Below, in pieces: positions 18,526 to 25,653 of a DNA stretch of 33,123 nucleotides. The number at the start of each line of letters is the position of its first letter. Positions within the stretch are counted from its first letter, which is position 1. Origin of the DNA: an uncultured Eubacterium sp. (GTDB taxonomy: Bacteria > Bacillota > Clostridia > Oscillospirales > Acutalibacteraceae); assembly GCA_905233805.1 (NCBI GenBank), contig CAJOER010000057.1, forward strand, positions 1 to 33,123, given 5' to 3'. The notes under the pieces were generated by a model, which did no database searches, had not been told where the DNA came from, and saw only the letters and a list, made by a program, of their open reading frames with translations. Both the position numbers and the translations under genes were made by a program.

Positions 18526-19034
18526 AAAAGAACGGTAAAAAAACCTCAATAATAATTATTTCGGCTGTGCTTTTGTGCGGCGTAATAATTGCGGGAGCGG
18601 TATTTATGTTTTTCAATAAAGGCAACGGCGGCGAAAAGCCCGCCGCAATTAATGAGATTACGGAGTTTGAAAGCCTTAATCTTCGCATCAGCGGTATGCG
18701 CGGGTCGGAGGAATATGAGATTATAAGCAGCGGCGAAAAGTCGGAAATATCGTATTATCAGATTAAATATATAAACGGAAATGACGAAAGAGAACTCCGG
18801 AAAAGCGCCGTCTGCAATACAAGCGAAGTAATTGATATTCTTAACGTCTGCAAAGCCGGAAAATGGAACGGCTTTCACGGAAAGCACCCGAAGGGCGTAC
18901 TCGACGGAAGGATGTTCACCCTGAGCGCGAGCGTAAACGGCGGCGTAAAGCTGAGCGCCGAAGGCTCGGAAAACTTCCCGAAAAACTATAACACCTTTGA
19001 AAGCTGGCTCAGTACTAAACTTTATAACGAATAA
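18522..19034 (+). CDS. Membrane-anchored protein of unknown function
   Basis: A 170-residue protein I do not recognise. It has a Lys-rich N-terminus, one TM segment about 9-31 and then a soluble, probably extracellular domain with mixed beta-strand character (ISYYQIKYINGNDERELRK) and two cysteines (near Cys97 and Cys110). LLCGV in the TM is not a good lipobox. The ATG overlaps the GT2 stop (ATGA), so it belongs to the end of the polysaccharide operon and may act at the cell surface. It is followed by a strong terminator. Confidence 0.75.
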   Translation: MKKNGKKTSIIIISAVLLCGVIIAGAVFMFFNKGNGGEKPAAINEITEFESLNLRISGMRGSEEYEIISSGEKSEISYYQIKYINGNDERELRKSAVCNTSEVIDILNVCKAGKWNGFHGKHPKGVLDGRMFTLSASVNGGVKLSAEGSENFPKNYNTFESWLSTKLYNE

Positions 19035-19040
19035 ATAAAA

Positions 19041-19067
19041 GCTGACTGAAATATCAGTCAGCTTTTT
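19041..19067. terminator. Bidirectional intrinsic terminator
   Basis: Perfect 9-bp stem GCTGACTGA (19041-19049) with TCAGTCAGC (19054-19062), 4-base loop, followed by TTTTTT on the plus strand and by TTTTATTTAT on the minus strand. It ends the exopolysaccharide operon and the convergent PHP operon. Confidence 0.92.
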
Positions 19068-19732
19068 TAATATGATTTTATGAGCTTTATATCGCGGGAT
19101 TTAAGTATGCGGATTAAATCCGCGTTATTTTTTATCGGCTCTTTCGTGATTATGCCGCCACGTCCGAGGTGTTCGGGCGTGTGGAAATCCGAGCCTGAAC
19201 TCATAAGCTTTCCCGTATCAATCGCCCACTGAAACGCCTTGAAATTAGTCAGCGCGTCGCACTTTCCGTTAAACACTTCAATACCGTCGATATAATCGGG
19301 GTTGCAGCGCAGAATATACGGCCGAAACGGGTGCGCCTGAAAAACTAGGTAGCCCTGCGCGTGCATAAGCTCATACGCCTGCTTTTCCCACAGCGCCATT
19401 AAGTTCCCCTGCTGCCTGAGCCAGTCAGGCTCAACGCCGTAGATAAGATAATCCGCGCCCGTTGCATAGTGCCTGAGCTCCATACCGAAAAGCACGGTAA
19501 AATCCTCGGTTTCGTACTTTTTCATTTCTTCATAAGAAGAAATATAAAAGTCAATGTATTTCTGCGGTTTTATGAGGTTTTTATTACCGAAGGTAAGGGG
19601 GCTGTAATGCTCGGTTACAACTATGCCCGAGTAGCCCTTTTCCTTATACATTTTTACAATTTCCTTCGGATGAACGCGTCCGCACTGGCTTACCAAATTT
19701 GTATGGCAGTGCAGTTCATATTTATATTCCAT
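19067..19732 (-). CDS. PHP-domain metal-dependent phosphoesterase-like protein
   Basis: A 221-residue PHP-domain protein with all four motifs: HCHTN near the N-terminus, VVTEHYS, a middle QAHPFRP, and GSDFHTPEHLGRGG near the C-terminus. These bind a di- or tri-metal site. The sequence lacks the HSHILPGIDDG pattern of CpsB/CapC tyrosine phosphatases, so it is probably not the phosphatase of the neighbouring tyrosine kinase. Its ATG overlaps by one base the stop of the disrupted alcohol dehydrogenase, so they form one operon. Substrate unknown. Confidence 0.88.
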   Translation of the reverse strand: MEYKYELHCHTNLVSQCGRVHPKEIVKMYKEKGYSGIVVTEHYSPLTFGNKNLIKPQKYIDFYISSYEEMKKYETEDFTVLFGMELRHYATGADYLIYGVEPDWLRQQGNLMALWEKQAYELMHAQGYLVFQAHPFRPYILRCNPDYIDGIEVFNGKCDALTNFKAFQWAIDTGKLMSSGSDFHTPEHLGRGGIITKEPIKNNADLIRILKSRDIKLIKSY

Positions 19733-20747
19733 TAAAGTAAAGTCCTTTTATAAATTTCCTTTATATCGTCATTATCAAGCACGGTCGGGTGAGTCGAGAG
19801 TTTCGATACATTGACCTTCGATACAAATTCGTCAATCTTATCCTCGCTTACCTTCGGGAATTCGAGAGCGAACTCGCTGAGAAGCGCGTCAAAAATCTTA
19901 ACTCCGTCTTCGGCGTTTTCGCCGCCCATAAGCTTCCCGAGTTCGTCAAGATTTGAGAAGAAATAATCATGTCCCCTGTCGCCGTTTAGCTTTTCGTTAT
20001 GTTCAAGCGCGTATTTCCAGAGACGGCTCTGAAGCATGGCAACGCTGTGGCCGTGCGCCGTGTTGCAGTTCATGGTTATGCTGTAACAAAGCGCGTGCGC
20101 CGCGGTAGTTCCCGTAACGTTAATCATACCGAGGTTGCCCTCGGGCGTATTATTCATATATGCGTCCTTGTTTTCAAAGAAAAGCTTTATAGACTTTGCA
20201 GCGTATTCCTTGCTCTCCTCGTTTGCCGTAGTTGACCAGAAGCTCTCAATCGAGTGGCAGAGTGCGTCAAGACAGGTTGCCTTTCTCTGATACGGCGGCA
20301 CGGTACTGAGCAGGCGTTCGTCAAAGAGAATATAATCGGGAATAAAGTCGTAGTTATGAACGCTGAACTTGTCAACGTCGTTAAGATAGAATACCGAGGT
20401 CTTGGTCGCCTCGCTTCCCGTGCCCGAGGTAGTCGGGATAAAAAGCGCCTTGTATTCATTGTTTTCCATCGGCTCGCTGAGCGCCTTACTGACGTCGTTA
20501 GTCGCCATAAGACGAATCATTTTTCCCCCTAACGCTTCAGTACATTTATTTAAAGTTAGATTTAGAGCATATCGTCAAAGCGCGGGTTCGGGCGGATTGT
20601 ATCCCAGACGACTGTATCAAACTTTTTAAGATATTCAAAAATATCCGTTTTCTGAAAGCTCTTGCCGCAGCAGACGAAGGGCTTTTTTACGTTATTTTCC
20701 TCGAATATCCTGTCAATTTCCTTATAGCTTTTTAAAAATTCAGACAT
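19732..20747 (-). pseudogene. Iron-containing (group III) alcohol dehydrogenase, split and missing the NAD-binding GGGS motif
   Basis: Metal-dependent dehydrogenase in two pieces. The 5' piece (20747-20562) encodes 61 residues ending FDTVVWDTIRPNPRFDDML and a stop. The 3' piece starts at 20520 with MIRLMATND and carries PTTSGTGSEAT, LDALCHSIE, AAHALCYSIT and AHGHSVAML, where the Fe/Zn-binding His residues lie. The usual GGGSxxD cofactor motif expected between them is absent; only about 41 unrelated-looking bases remain. The 3' piece has a well-placed AGGGGG before its ATG, so it could be translated, but without the cofactor motif activity is unlikely. Relatives include phosphonoacetaldehyde reductase-like enzymes; substrate unknown. 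Confidence 0.82.
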
Positions 20748-20765
20748 AGTATCACTCCTGAAATA

Positions 20766-20793
20766 ACTATACTACTTTTAAACCTTTTGTCAA
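20766..20793 (-). promoter_or_regulatory. Promoter of the alcohol dehydrogenase-PHP operon
   Basis: Minus strand: TTGACA (20793-20788), 16-base spacer, TATAGT (20771-20766), about 20 bases before the start codon at 20747, with AGGAGTG in between. It lies at the end of the preceding methyltransferase gene. Confidence 0.65.
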
Positions 20794-20794
20794 C

Positions 20795-21556
20795 TTATAA
20801 AACGAAATATGTAATATAAATTTTATGCTTTACGGTAAAGCTTTCGGGGTAAGAGGAAAGCATTTTAAGGTGCGACCTGCTCCATTTTTCAAACTGCTCT
20901 TTGCTCATTGAGGCGAGCGTTCCGCGGCAGGCGCACATTCTTCCGTGCCAGCCCTCCCGCGTGAACGCAATATCGCAGTAAAATTCCTCGGTTTTTCTGC
21001 CTGCAAAAAGGTCGTCGTATATATCCTCTTCTATGCCCATTTTGCCGGTCCAGTCGGGATTATACTCTTTAACAAGGCTGACGCTTTTTTCGGCGATTTC
21101 ATCGTCAAGGCACCAGTCCATATATATCTTAATGAGCTTTCCGCCCGGCTTTAAAAGCCGTTTTACTTCCGCCTTCATTTTATCGCGCTCAAAATATGAA
21201 AAGCACTGCGCCGCGGTTATGGTATCAAAGCTCCCGTCTGGGAGGTTCGTGCTCTCCGCGGGGGAAACGAGGTAATCAACTTCAAAGCCGTTTTCCTTCG
21301 CAGTTTCTCTTGCAAAACGAATCTGCTCCTCGGTAATATCAACACCTGTAATACGGGCGTTTTTATTATACAGATTCTGAATAAGTACCCCCGTACCCGT
21401 ACCGAGGTCAAGCCACGCCGTACCGTCCGCCGCAACGCCGAGGGCGCGCAGCTTTTCATACAGTTTATCGGGGTAAATATCGCGGTATTTTGCGTACTGC
21501 TCGGACGTAAAGCCCCAGTCATACGCCTTCCCGCAGTCAATGTTTTCAAGTTTCAC
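20795..21556 (-). CDS. Class I SAM-dependent methyltransferase (second gene of attenuator-controlled unit)
   Basis: About 253 residues with a Rossmann SAM-binding site: WLDLGTGTGVLIQNL (motif I), TGVDITEEQIRFA (motif II) and SFDTITAAQCFSYF, then RLLKPGGKLIKIY. This is the Methyltransf_11/25 type, whose members act on small molecules and, less often, on RNA or protein. I chose GTG at 21556 because AAGGTG lies 8 bases upstream; an earlier in-frame GTG at 21565 is part of that ribosome-binding site. It follows the first methyltransferase by 23 bases and is probably co-transcribed. The substrate cannot be read. Confidence 0.85.
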   Translation of the reverse strand: MKLENIDCGKAYDWGFTSEQYAKYRDIYPDKLYEKLRALGVAADGTAWLDLGTGTGVLIQNLYNKNARITGVDITEEQIRFARETAKENGFEVDYLVSPAESTNLPDGSFDTITAAQCFSYFERDKMKAEVKRLLKPGGKLIKIYMDWCLDDEIAEKSVSLVKEYNPDWTGKMGIEEDIYDDLFAGRKTEEFYCDIAFTREGWHGRMCACRGTLASMSKEQFEKWSRSHLKMLSSYPESFTVKHKIYITYFVL

Positions 21557-21579
21557 TTTAATCACACCTTTTTCTAATA

Positions 21580-22356
21580 TTATTCTTTTTTGGTGAAAAT
21601 ATCAAGCATATGTATTGAAAATCCTGTCAAATCGTCGCGCTCACAAATACTGTGCATGAATTTCATATACTCTTCAAATTCTCTTTTGTTAAGGCGGTTG
21701 AGTTTGTTATTCACAACGTAAGAAAGCATATCAACGCCGACAAAATGTAGCCGCGTTACGTTATAGCTTTTCATCAGCTCGTCAATATCGGACTTTCTGT
21801 ATAATTCAAAAATTTCATTCGGACTTGATATTGCGTGGTAATCCTCGCCTATCATTCCCTTTTTTCTTAAACTGAGAATACGCCTTTCATAAAACATTTT
21901 ATACATACAAGTATCATTGTTACAGTAAGAAGCGTATATAACGCCTCCCGTTTTCGCAACCCTGACGGCTTCGCTGAGCGCGGAGTGCTTTTCCTCGTCA
22001 GTAAACAAATGATACATCGGTCCGAGCAACAGCACTATATCAAAGCTTTCATCATCGAGGAAGAATAAATCAACGGCATTCCCCTCAATGATTTTTATTT
22101 TATGCTCTGCTTTTACTTTCTTTTTCATAATATCAATATTATGCTTTACAAGCTCAACCGCCGTAACGTCGTAGCCCTTTTCAGCGAGCGCTACCGAATA
22201 TCTTCCCGTTCCGGCACCGATTTCAAGAATTTTTGCACCTTCAAACAGATATTTTTCAATGTATTCCATGGTAAGCAGATATTCGGGACGTCGATTTTTC
22301 TTCAATAATCTACCGTCCTCGTCATAATGATTATAATATTCAATAACAGAATTCAT
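21580..22356 (-). CDS. Class I SAM-dependent methyltransferase behind a leader-peptide attenuator
   Basis: A 258-residue methyltransferase: KILEIGAGTGRYSVALAEKG (motif I), VTAVELVKHNIDIM (motif II), SFDIVLLLGPMYHLF (motif IV) and RVAKTGGVIYASYC. The start is the ATG at 22356, with AAAGGAG 8 bases upstream; an in-frame ATG 48 bases earlier lies within the terminator hairpin. The gene sits directly after an intrinsic terminator and a 29-codon leader, an arrangement known for genes induced by ribosome-targeting antibiotics. That makes resistance, by modifying a drug or the ribosome, a reasonable guess. The protein has no Erm-type sequence features, so the target is unknown. Confidence 0.87.
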   Translation of the reverse strand: MNSVIEYYNHYDEDGRLLKKNRRPEYLLTMEYIEKYLFEGAKILEIGAGTGRYSVALAEKGYDVTAVELVKHNIDIMKKKVKAEHKIKIIEGNAVDLFFLDDESFDIVLLLGPMYHLFTDEEKHSALSEAVRVAKTGGVIYASYCNNDTCMYKMFYERRILSLRKKGMIGEDYHAISSPNEIFELYRKSDIDELMKSYNVTRLHFVGVDMLSYVVNNKLNRLNKREFEEYMKFMHSICERDDLTGFSIHMLDIFTKKE

Positions 22357-22370
22357 ACTGATTCTCCTTT

Positions 22371-22412
22371 CAAAAAAATAACTGCTGACAAACCTTGTGT
22401 TCATCAGCAGTT
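22371..22412 (-). terminator. Attenuator terminator in the methyltransferase leader
   Basis: Minus strand: perfect 9-bp stem AACTGCTGA (22412-22404) with TCAGCAGTT (22388-22380), 15-base loop, then ATTTTTTT, ending about 15 bases before the methyltransferase ATG. Bases 22404-22395 (ATGAACACAA on the transcript), which begin at the last base of the 5' arm and run into the loop, are perfectly complementary to the end of the leader ORF. The terminator is therefore conditional. Confidence 0.85.
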
Positions 22413-22437
22413 CGGTAATTTATATAATCTTACAAAA

Positions 22438-22527
22438 CTATCTTAAATGAACACAACGCCGATAAGCCCATACCTTCTGGCAGGGCTGCTGATACTGTGC
22501 ATTCAGTTTTGTAAAATGCTTTTTCAT
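22438..22527 (-). CDS. Leader peptide (29 residues) of the methyltransferase attenuator
   Basis: A short ORF, MKKHFTKLNAQYQQPC then 13 more residues ending RRCVHLR. It starts at an ATG with GAGGT 7 bases upstream and lies 15-20 bases after a strong promoter. Its own RNA contains three control segments. Codons 5-8 (22514-22505) pair perfectly over 10 bases with the bases around its stop (22439-22430). ATCAGCAG (22493-22486) copies the 3' arm of the terminator. TTGTGTTCAT (22456-22447) pairs with ATGAACACAA in the terminator (22404-22395). The placement fits a sensor of ribosome progress rather than a functional protein. Confidence 0.8.
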   Translation of the reverse strand: MKKHFTKLNAQYQQPCQKVWAYRRCVHLR

Positions 22528-22548
22528 AGTGATTACCTCGTTTTGATA

Positions 22549-22577
22549 ATGGTAGCATAAATGATTAACGTTGTCAA
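22549..22577 (-). promoter_or_regulatory. Promoter of the leader-methyltransferase unit
   Basis: Minus strand: TTGACA (22577-22572), 17-base spacer, TACCAT (22554-22549), with an extended -10 TG (TGCTACCAT). The start of transcription would fall near 22542, about 15 bases before the leader ATG. Confidence 0.8.
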
Positions 22578-22584
22578 ACGTTAA
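22565..22584. promoter_or_regulatory. 20-base perfect palindrome over the -35 box, candidate operator
   Basis: TTAACGTT (22565-22572), 4-base centre, AACGTTAA (22577-22584): perfect 8-base arms covering the -35 element of the leader promoter. A dimeric repressor bound here would block RNA polymerase. No regulator gene is adjacent. Confidence 0.5.
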
Positions 22585-22604
22585 GTCCATATTCCCCTCC
22601 ATTA

Positions 22605-22642
22605 GTTTTAAAAAACAAAGGGCACGCCGTAAAGCTGCCCTT
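22605..22642 (-). terminator. Intrinsic terminator after iolB
   Basis: Minus strand: AAGGGCA pairs with TGCCCTT around an 11-base loop, followed by TGTTTTTT. It ends the nadB-nadC-iolB transcript just before the leader promoter. Confidence 0.75.
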
Positions 22643-22655
22643 GATTCTGCATTTA

Positions 22656-23429
22656 TTACGGTGCGTCGATAATCCATTCGTGGGCTTTATCGTTAATACG
22701 GGTTTTGTCCCACGGGTCGCCGTCAAGGTGGCGGATAAGCCAGACGTAATACATCTCATAGCACGGGGCGGTTACCTGCTGGTGCGCGTTGCCACCTCTT
22801 ATGCAAAGGCAGGTACCGTTTTCGGTTTTATAGGGCGTGTCGCCCTCAAAGCCCGCACCGAAGCACTGCGAGGGGTTGAACTGATAGTAATAAAGTTCGG
22901 GCTGGGGGTGGTGGTGAGGAGGATAAGACGACCAGCGACCCTGCTGATTGAATACCTCGCCCATAACCATATTTGAATACGGAGCGTTCGAGAGGTCGAA
23001 CATAGTGGATACAATTCTGTAGCCGACGCCGTCCCACTGGCCTTTTCCGAAATGCTGGTAAAGGCAGTTGTCGGGATTATAAAACTGCGGCTCCCAGGTC
23101 TTTTCGTTATCCGTCATCTGAACAAGGACCTCGCTGTCCTCAATTGCCTCAACATGCGCGGGAGTACCGTGAGAAAAATGAACTGCGTAGGGAGTCTTCT
23201 GAAACGGACTTTCCCTTTCGCATATCTCGTCAATATTATTGCCTACGGCAAATCTGATTTTACCGGAAAGAAGAAGAATTGCGGTTTCATTTTCCTCCTC
23301 GTTAAAGGTGAGAATTTCGCCCGCCTTCATCTTTTTTACGTAAATATCCATAAGCATATCGGAATTTACGCCGTTCATTTCGCAGAGAACTTTCTTTCCG
23401 TTTTCGTCATATTCAGGTCTGTAAAGCAT
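22656..23429 (-). CDS. iolB: 5-deoxy-glucuronate isomerase (IolB)
   Basis: A 257-residue bicupin of the KduI/IolB family. In inositol catabolism it converts 5-deoxy-D-glucuronate to 2-deoxy-5-keto-gluconate. Evidence: N-terminal cupin with NEEENETAILLLSGK, then the metal-binding block RWSSYPPHHHPQPELYYYQ and the C-terminal GGNAHQQVTAPCYEMYYVW. The length is slightly below the usual about 270. Its ATG lies 2 bases after the nadC stop, so it is translated from the NAD operon. No other iol genes are in the window, making the pathway context odd. Another KduI/IolB-family isomerase activity is possible. Confidence 0.88.
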   Translation of the reverse strand: MLYRPEYDENGKKVLCEMNGVNSDMLMDIYVKKMKAGEILTFNEEENETAILLLSGKIRFAVGNNIDEICERESPFQKTPYAVHFSHGTPAHVEAIEDSEVLVQMTDNEKTWEPQFYNPDNCLYQHFGKGQWDGVGYRIVSTMFDLSNAPYSNMVMGEVFNQQGRWSSYPPHHHPQPELYYYQFNPSQCFGAGFEGDTPYKTENGTCLCIRGGNAHQQVTAPCYEMYYVWLIRHLDGDPWDKTRINDKAHEWIIDAP

Positions 23430-23431
23430 AA

Positions 23432-24253
23432 TTAATCCTCCGTCGGTCTGAGGTTTTTAAGACTTAAATCAAGGATAGGCGCCGAATGGGTAAGCGCGCC
23501 GCAGGATACGAAGTCAACGCCCGTTTCGGCTATTGATTTAAGGCGTTCCTTTGTAACGTTTCCGCCTTTTTTCATAGTTTCATTATCCATATTATCGAGC
23601 ATAATTATATCCGCGCCCGCTTCGACCGCCTCTTTAACCTGCTCAAGCGTTTCGGTTTCAATCTCGATTTTACGAACGAACGGAGCGTATGCCTTTGCAA
23701 GCTCTATCGCCTTTTTAACCGAGCCCGCCGCGCCGATATGGTTATCCTTTAAAAGCACGCCGTCGGAAAGATTGTAGCGGTGGTTAGTACCTCCGCCGAT
23801 TTTTACCGCATACTTTTCAAAGGGGCGCATATTCGGGGTGGTCTTTCTCGTATCAAGAAGAACGGTTTTATACCCTTCAAGCTCGTCGGAAAATTCTCTT
23901 GTAATAGTTGCGATACCGCTCATACGCTGCAAGTAGTTGAGCGCGGTTCTCTCGGCTGAAAGAAGCGCCTTAATCTCGCCGTAAATCACGCCGATAAGCT
24001 GACCCTTTTCAACCCTGTCGCCGTCCTTGAAATCAGTTTCAAAGCGGCTGTTTTCATCAAGGAGCTTAAAAGCTCTTTCAAACACGTCAAGTCCGCAGAT
24101 TATTCCGCTTCCCTTACAGATAAGTTCGGCTTTACCCTGCTTATCCTCGGGCATTACGGCGTTTGCCGATACGTCCTCGTAGGTAACGTCCTCTTTAAGA
24201 GTATTGAGAATATACGCGTCAACGTTAATCTTCATCGTTACACCATTTAGCAT
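23432..24253 (-). CDS. nadC: Nicotinate-nucleotide pyrophosphorylase (quinolinate phosphoribosyltransferase)
   Basis: Converts quinolinate and PRPP to nicotinate mononucleotide, CO2 and PPi in de novo NAD synthesis. About 273 residues with LKEDVTYEDVSANAV, the ERTALNYLQRMSGIAT block, DTRKTTPNMRPFEKYAV, KIGGGTNHRYNLSDGVLLKDNH and ADIIMLDNM. Start chosen at 24253 (MLNGVTMKINVD) because CGGAG lies 6-7 bases upstream; the next ATG at 24235 also gives a family-like N-terminus and cannot be excluded. The 5' end overlaps nadB by about 29 bases, implying coupling. Confidence 0.94.
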   Translation of the reverse strand: MLNGVTMKINVDAYILNTLKEDVTYEDVSANAVMPEDKQGKAELICKGSGIICGLDVFERAFKLLDENSRFETDFKDGDRVEKGQLIGVIYGEIKALLSAERTALNYLQRMSGIATITREFSDELEGYKTVLLDTRKTTPNMRPFEKYAVKIGGGTNHRYNLSDGVLLKDNHIGAAGSVKKAIELAKAYAPFVRKIEIETETLEQVKEAVEAGADIIMLDNMDNETMKKGGNVTKERLKSIAETGVDFVSCGALTHSAPILDLSLKNLRPTED

Positions 24254-25550
24254 AAAAATCTCCGTCCTTTCTTTTGATTTCATCCATAATGAGCTTTTTG
24301 AACTCTTTTTGTATCTCCGTTTTATTCGGATACGCTTTTAAATTAACCTCGGGCAGCTCGCTGCCTTTATCGGTTTTATCTTTGGCTATTACGTCAGCCG
24401 CGCGCTTTGCAAAAACAAGGCTTTCAAGAAGCGAGTTTGATGCAAGGCGGTTCTTTCCGTGAACGCCGTTGCAGGCGGTTTCGCCGACGGCGTAAAGATA
24501 ATTCATCGAGGTTTTTGCGTTAATATCGGTTTTGACTCCGCCCATCATATAATGCTGCGCGGGGGTTACGGGGACTCTGTCCTTGGTAATGTCGTAGCCC
24601 TCTTCCATACACTCCTCAAATATATTCGGGAAGCGCTGCGCCGCCTCCTCGCTCGTCATGGTAGGAAGAGTGAGGTAAACGTGGTCGGTACCGAATTTTT
24701 TCATCTCTTCAACTATTGCGTTTGTTACAACGTCCCTCGGCTGAAGCTCGTCAACGAAGCGCTCGCCGTTTTCGTTAAGAAGGATTGCGCCCTCGCCCCT
24801 TACGCTCTCGCTGATAAGAAAACGTCTTCCCGCCTTCTTTGAATAGAGCGTGGTCGGATGAATCTGGATATAGTTCATATCCTGAAGCTCGACGTTATGC
24901 TTCAGGCTCAGCGCGAACGCGTCGCCCGTGATATGTGAAAAGTTGGTTGAGTTTTTGAAGAGTCCGCCGATACCGCCGGTTGCAAGAATAATATCGTGGG
25001 CGATAATCGCGCCCATTTCGCCGAACTCGTCCTCGCAGACTATGCCGTAGCAGATATTGTCCTTTTCAATAAGGTCAATCATAGTAGTCTGCTCAACGAA
25101 GGTTATATTTTCCCTCTGCTTTGCAATCTGTAAAAGCGCCTCGGTAATTTCTTTTCCCGTTTCGTCCTTATGATGAAGAATACGGTTCTGACGGTGCGCG
25201 CCCTCGCGAGTGTAGTCATAGTTTCCGTCGCCCGCCGTATCGAATTCAACGCCGAGCTTTACGAGCGTTTTAATAATCTCGGGCGAGCTTTCAATCATTA
25301 CCTTGACCGCCTCGGGGTTATTTTCAAAATGCCCCGCCTTCATTGTATCCTCGAAATAGCAGCCGAAATCCTCAATACTTTTAAGCACGCAAACGCCGCC
25401 CTGCGCGAGGTAAGAGTCGCATTCGGCAAGTTTTTCTTTGGTAATTACAAGAATTTCGCGCTCCCGCGGGAGGCACAGCGCTGCAAAAAGCCCTGCTACT
25501 CCGGAGCCTACTATTACGGTTTGAGTTTTAATAAAGTCTTCTCTTTTCAT
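24225..25550 (-). CDS. nadB: L-aspartate oxidase
   Basis: FAD enzyme oxidising L-aspartate to iminoaspartate, the first step of de novo NAD synthesis. About 441 residues: the dinucleotide-binding TVIVGSGVAGLFAA, SYLAQGGV, the active-site region HRQNRILHHKDETGK, MNYIQIHPTTLY, ISESVRGEGAILLN and C-terminal GETACNGVHGKNRLASNSLLE. It is shorter than the about 530-residue E. coli protein because the C-terminal helical domain is reduced. ATG 25550 is preferred to an in-frame GTG at 25562; neither has a strong ribosome-binding site. nadA is not adjacent and must lie elsewhere. Confidence 0.95.
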   Translation of the reverse strand: MKREDFIKTQTVIVGSGVAGLFAALCLPREREILVITKEKLAECDSYLAQGGVCVLKSIEDFGCYFEDTMKAGHFENNPEAVKVMIESSPEIIKTLVKLGVEFDTAGDGNYDYTREGAHRQNRILHHKDETGKEITEALLQIAKQRENITFVEQTTMIDLIEKDNICYGIVCEDEFGEMGAIIAHDIILATGGIGGLFKNSTNFSHITGDAFALSLKHNVELQDMNYIQIHPTTLYSKKAGRRFLISESVRGEGAILLNENGERFVDELQPRDVVTNAIVEEMKKFGTDHVYLTLPTMTSEEAAQRFPNIFEECMEEGYDITKDRVPVTPAQHYMMGGVKTDINAKTSMNYLYAVGETACNGVHGKNRLASNSLLESLVFAKRAADVIAKDKTDKGSELPEVNLKAYPNKTEIQKEFKKLIMDEIKRKDGDFYAKWCNDED

Positions 25551-25581
25551 TTGCTTTACCACAATAAGTATATTTATATTA

Positions 25582-25610
25582 AATATATAATTTATTGACT
25601 TTTATGTCAA
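25582..25610 (-). promoter_or_regulatory. Promoter of nadB-nadC-iolB with overlapping inverted repeat
   Basis: Minus strand: TTGACA (25610-25605), 17-base spacer, TATATT (25587-25582). The -35 box is one arm of an inverted repeat TTGAC-N6-GTCAA (25595-25610), a plausible site for an NAD-responsive repressor. I cannot confirm a match to a known NiaR or NrtR motif. Confidence 0.65.
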
Positions 25611-25653
25611 GTATTTAATAAAGTAAAGGCGCATATATTTATACGGTGGTCTT

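Noticed and set aside
19067..19732. PHP protein as the tyrosine phosphatase (CpsB/CapC) of the polysaccharide operon
   Set aside because: It lies on the opposite strand in an operon with an alcohol dehydrogenase, and its PHP motifs are not of the CpsB type.
22438..22527. Amino-acid (e.g. Trp or His) biosynthetic attenuator
   Set aside because: The leader peptide has no run of a single amino acid codon (one Trp, two His, two Cys), and the downstream genes are methyltransferases, not biosynthetic enzymes.
25610..25653. SigE-like -10 (CATATATT at 25632-25639) before yqfC
   Set aside because: A SigE promoter would be expected for yqfC, but the -35 is poor and the predicted start would fall inside the ribosome-binding site.
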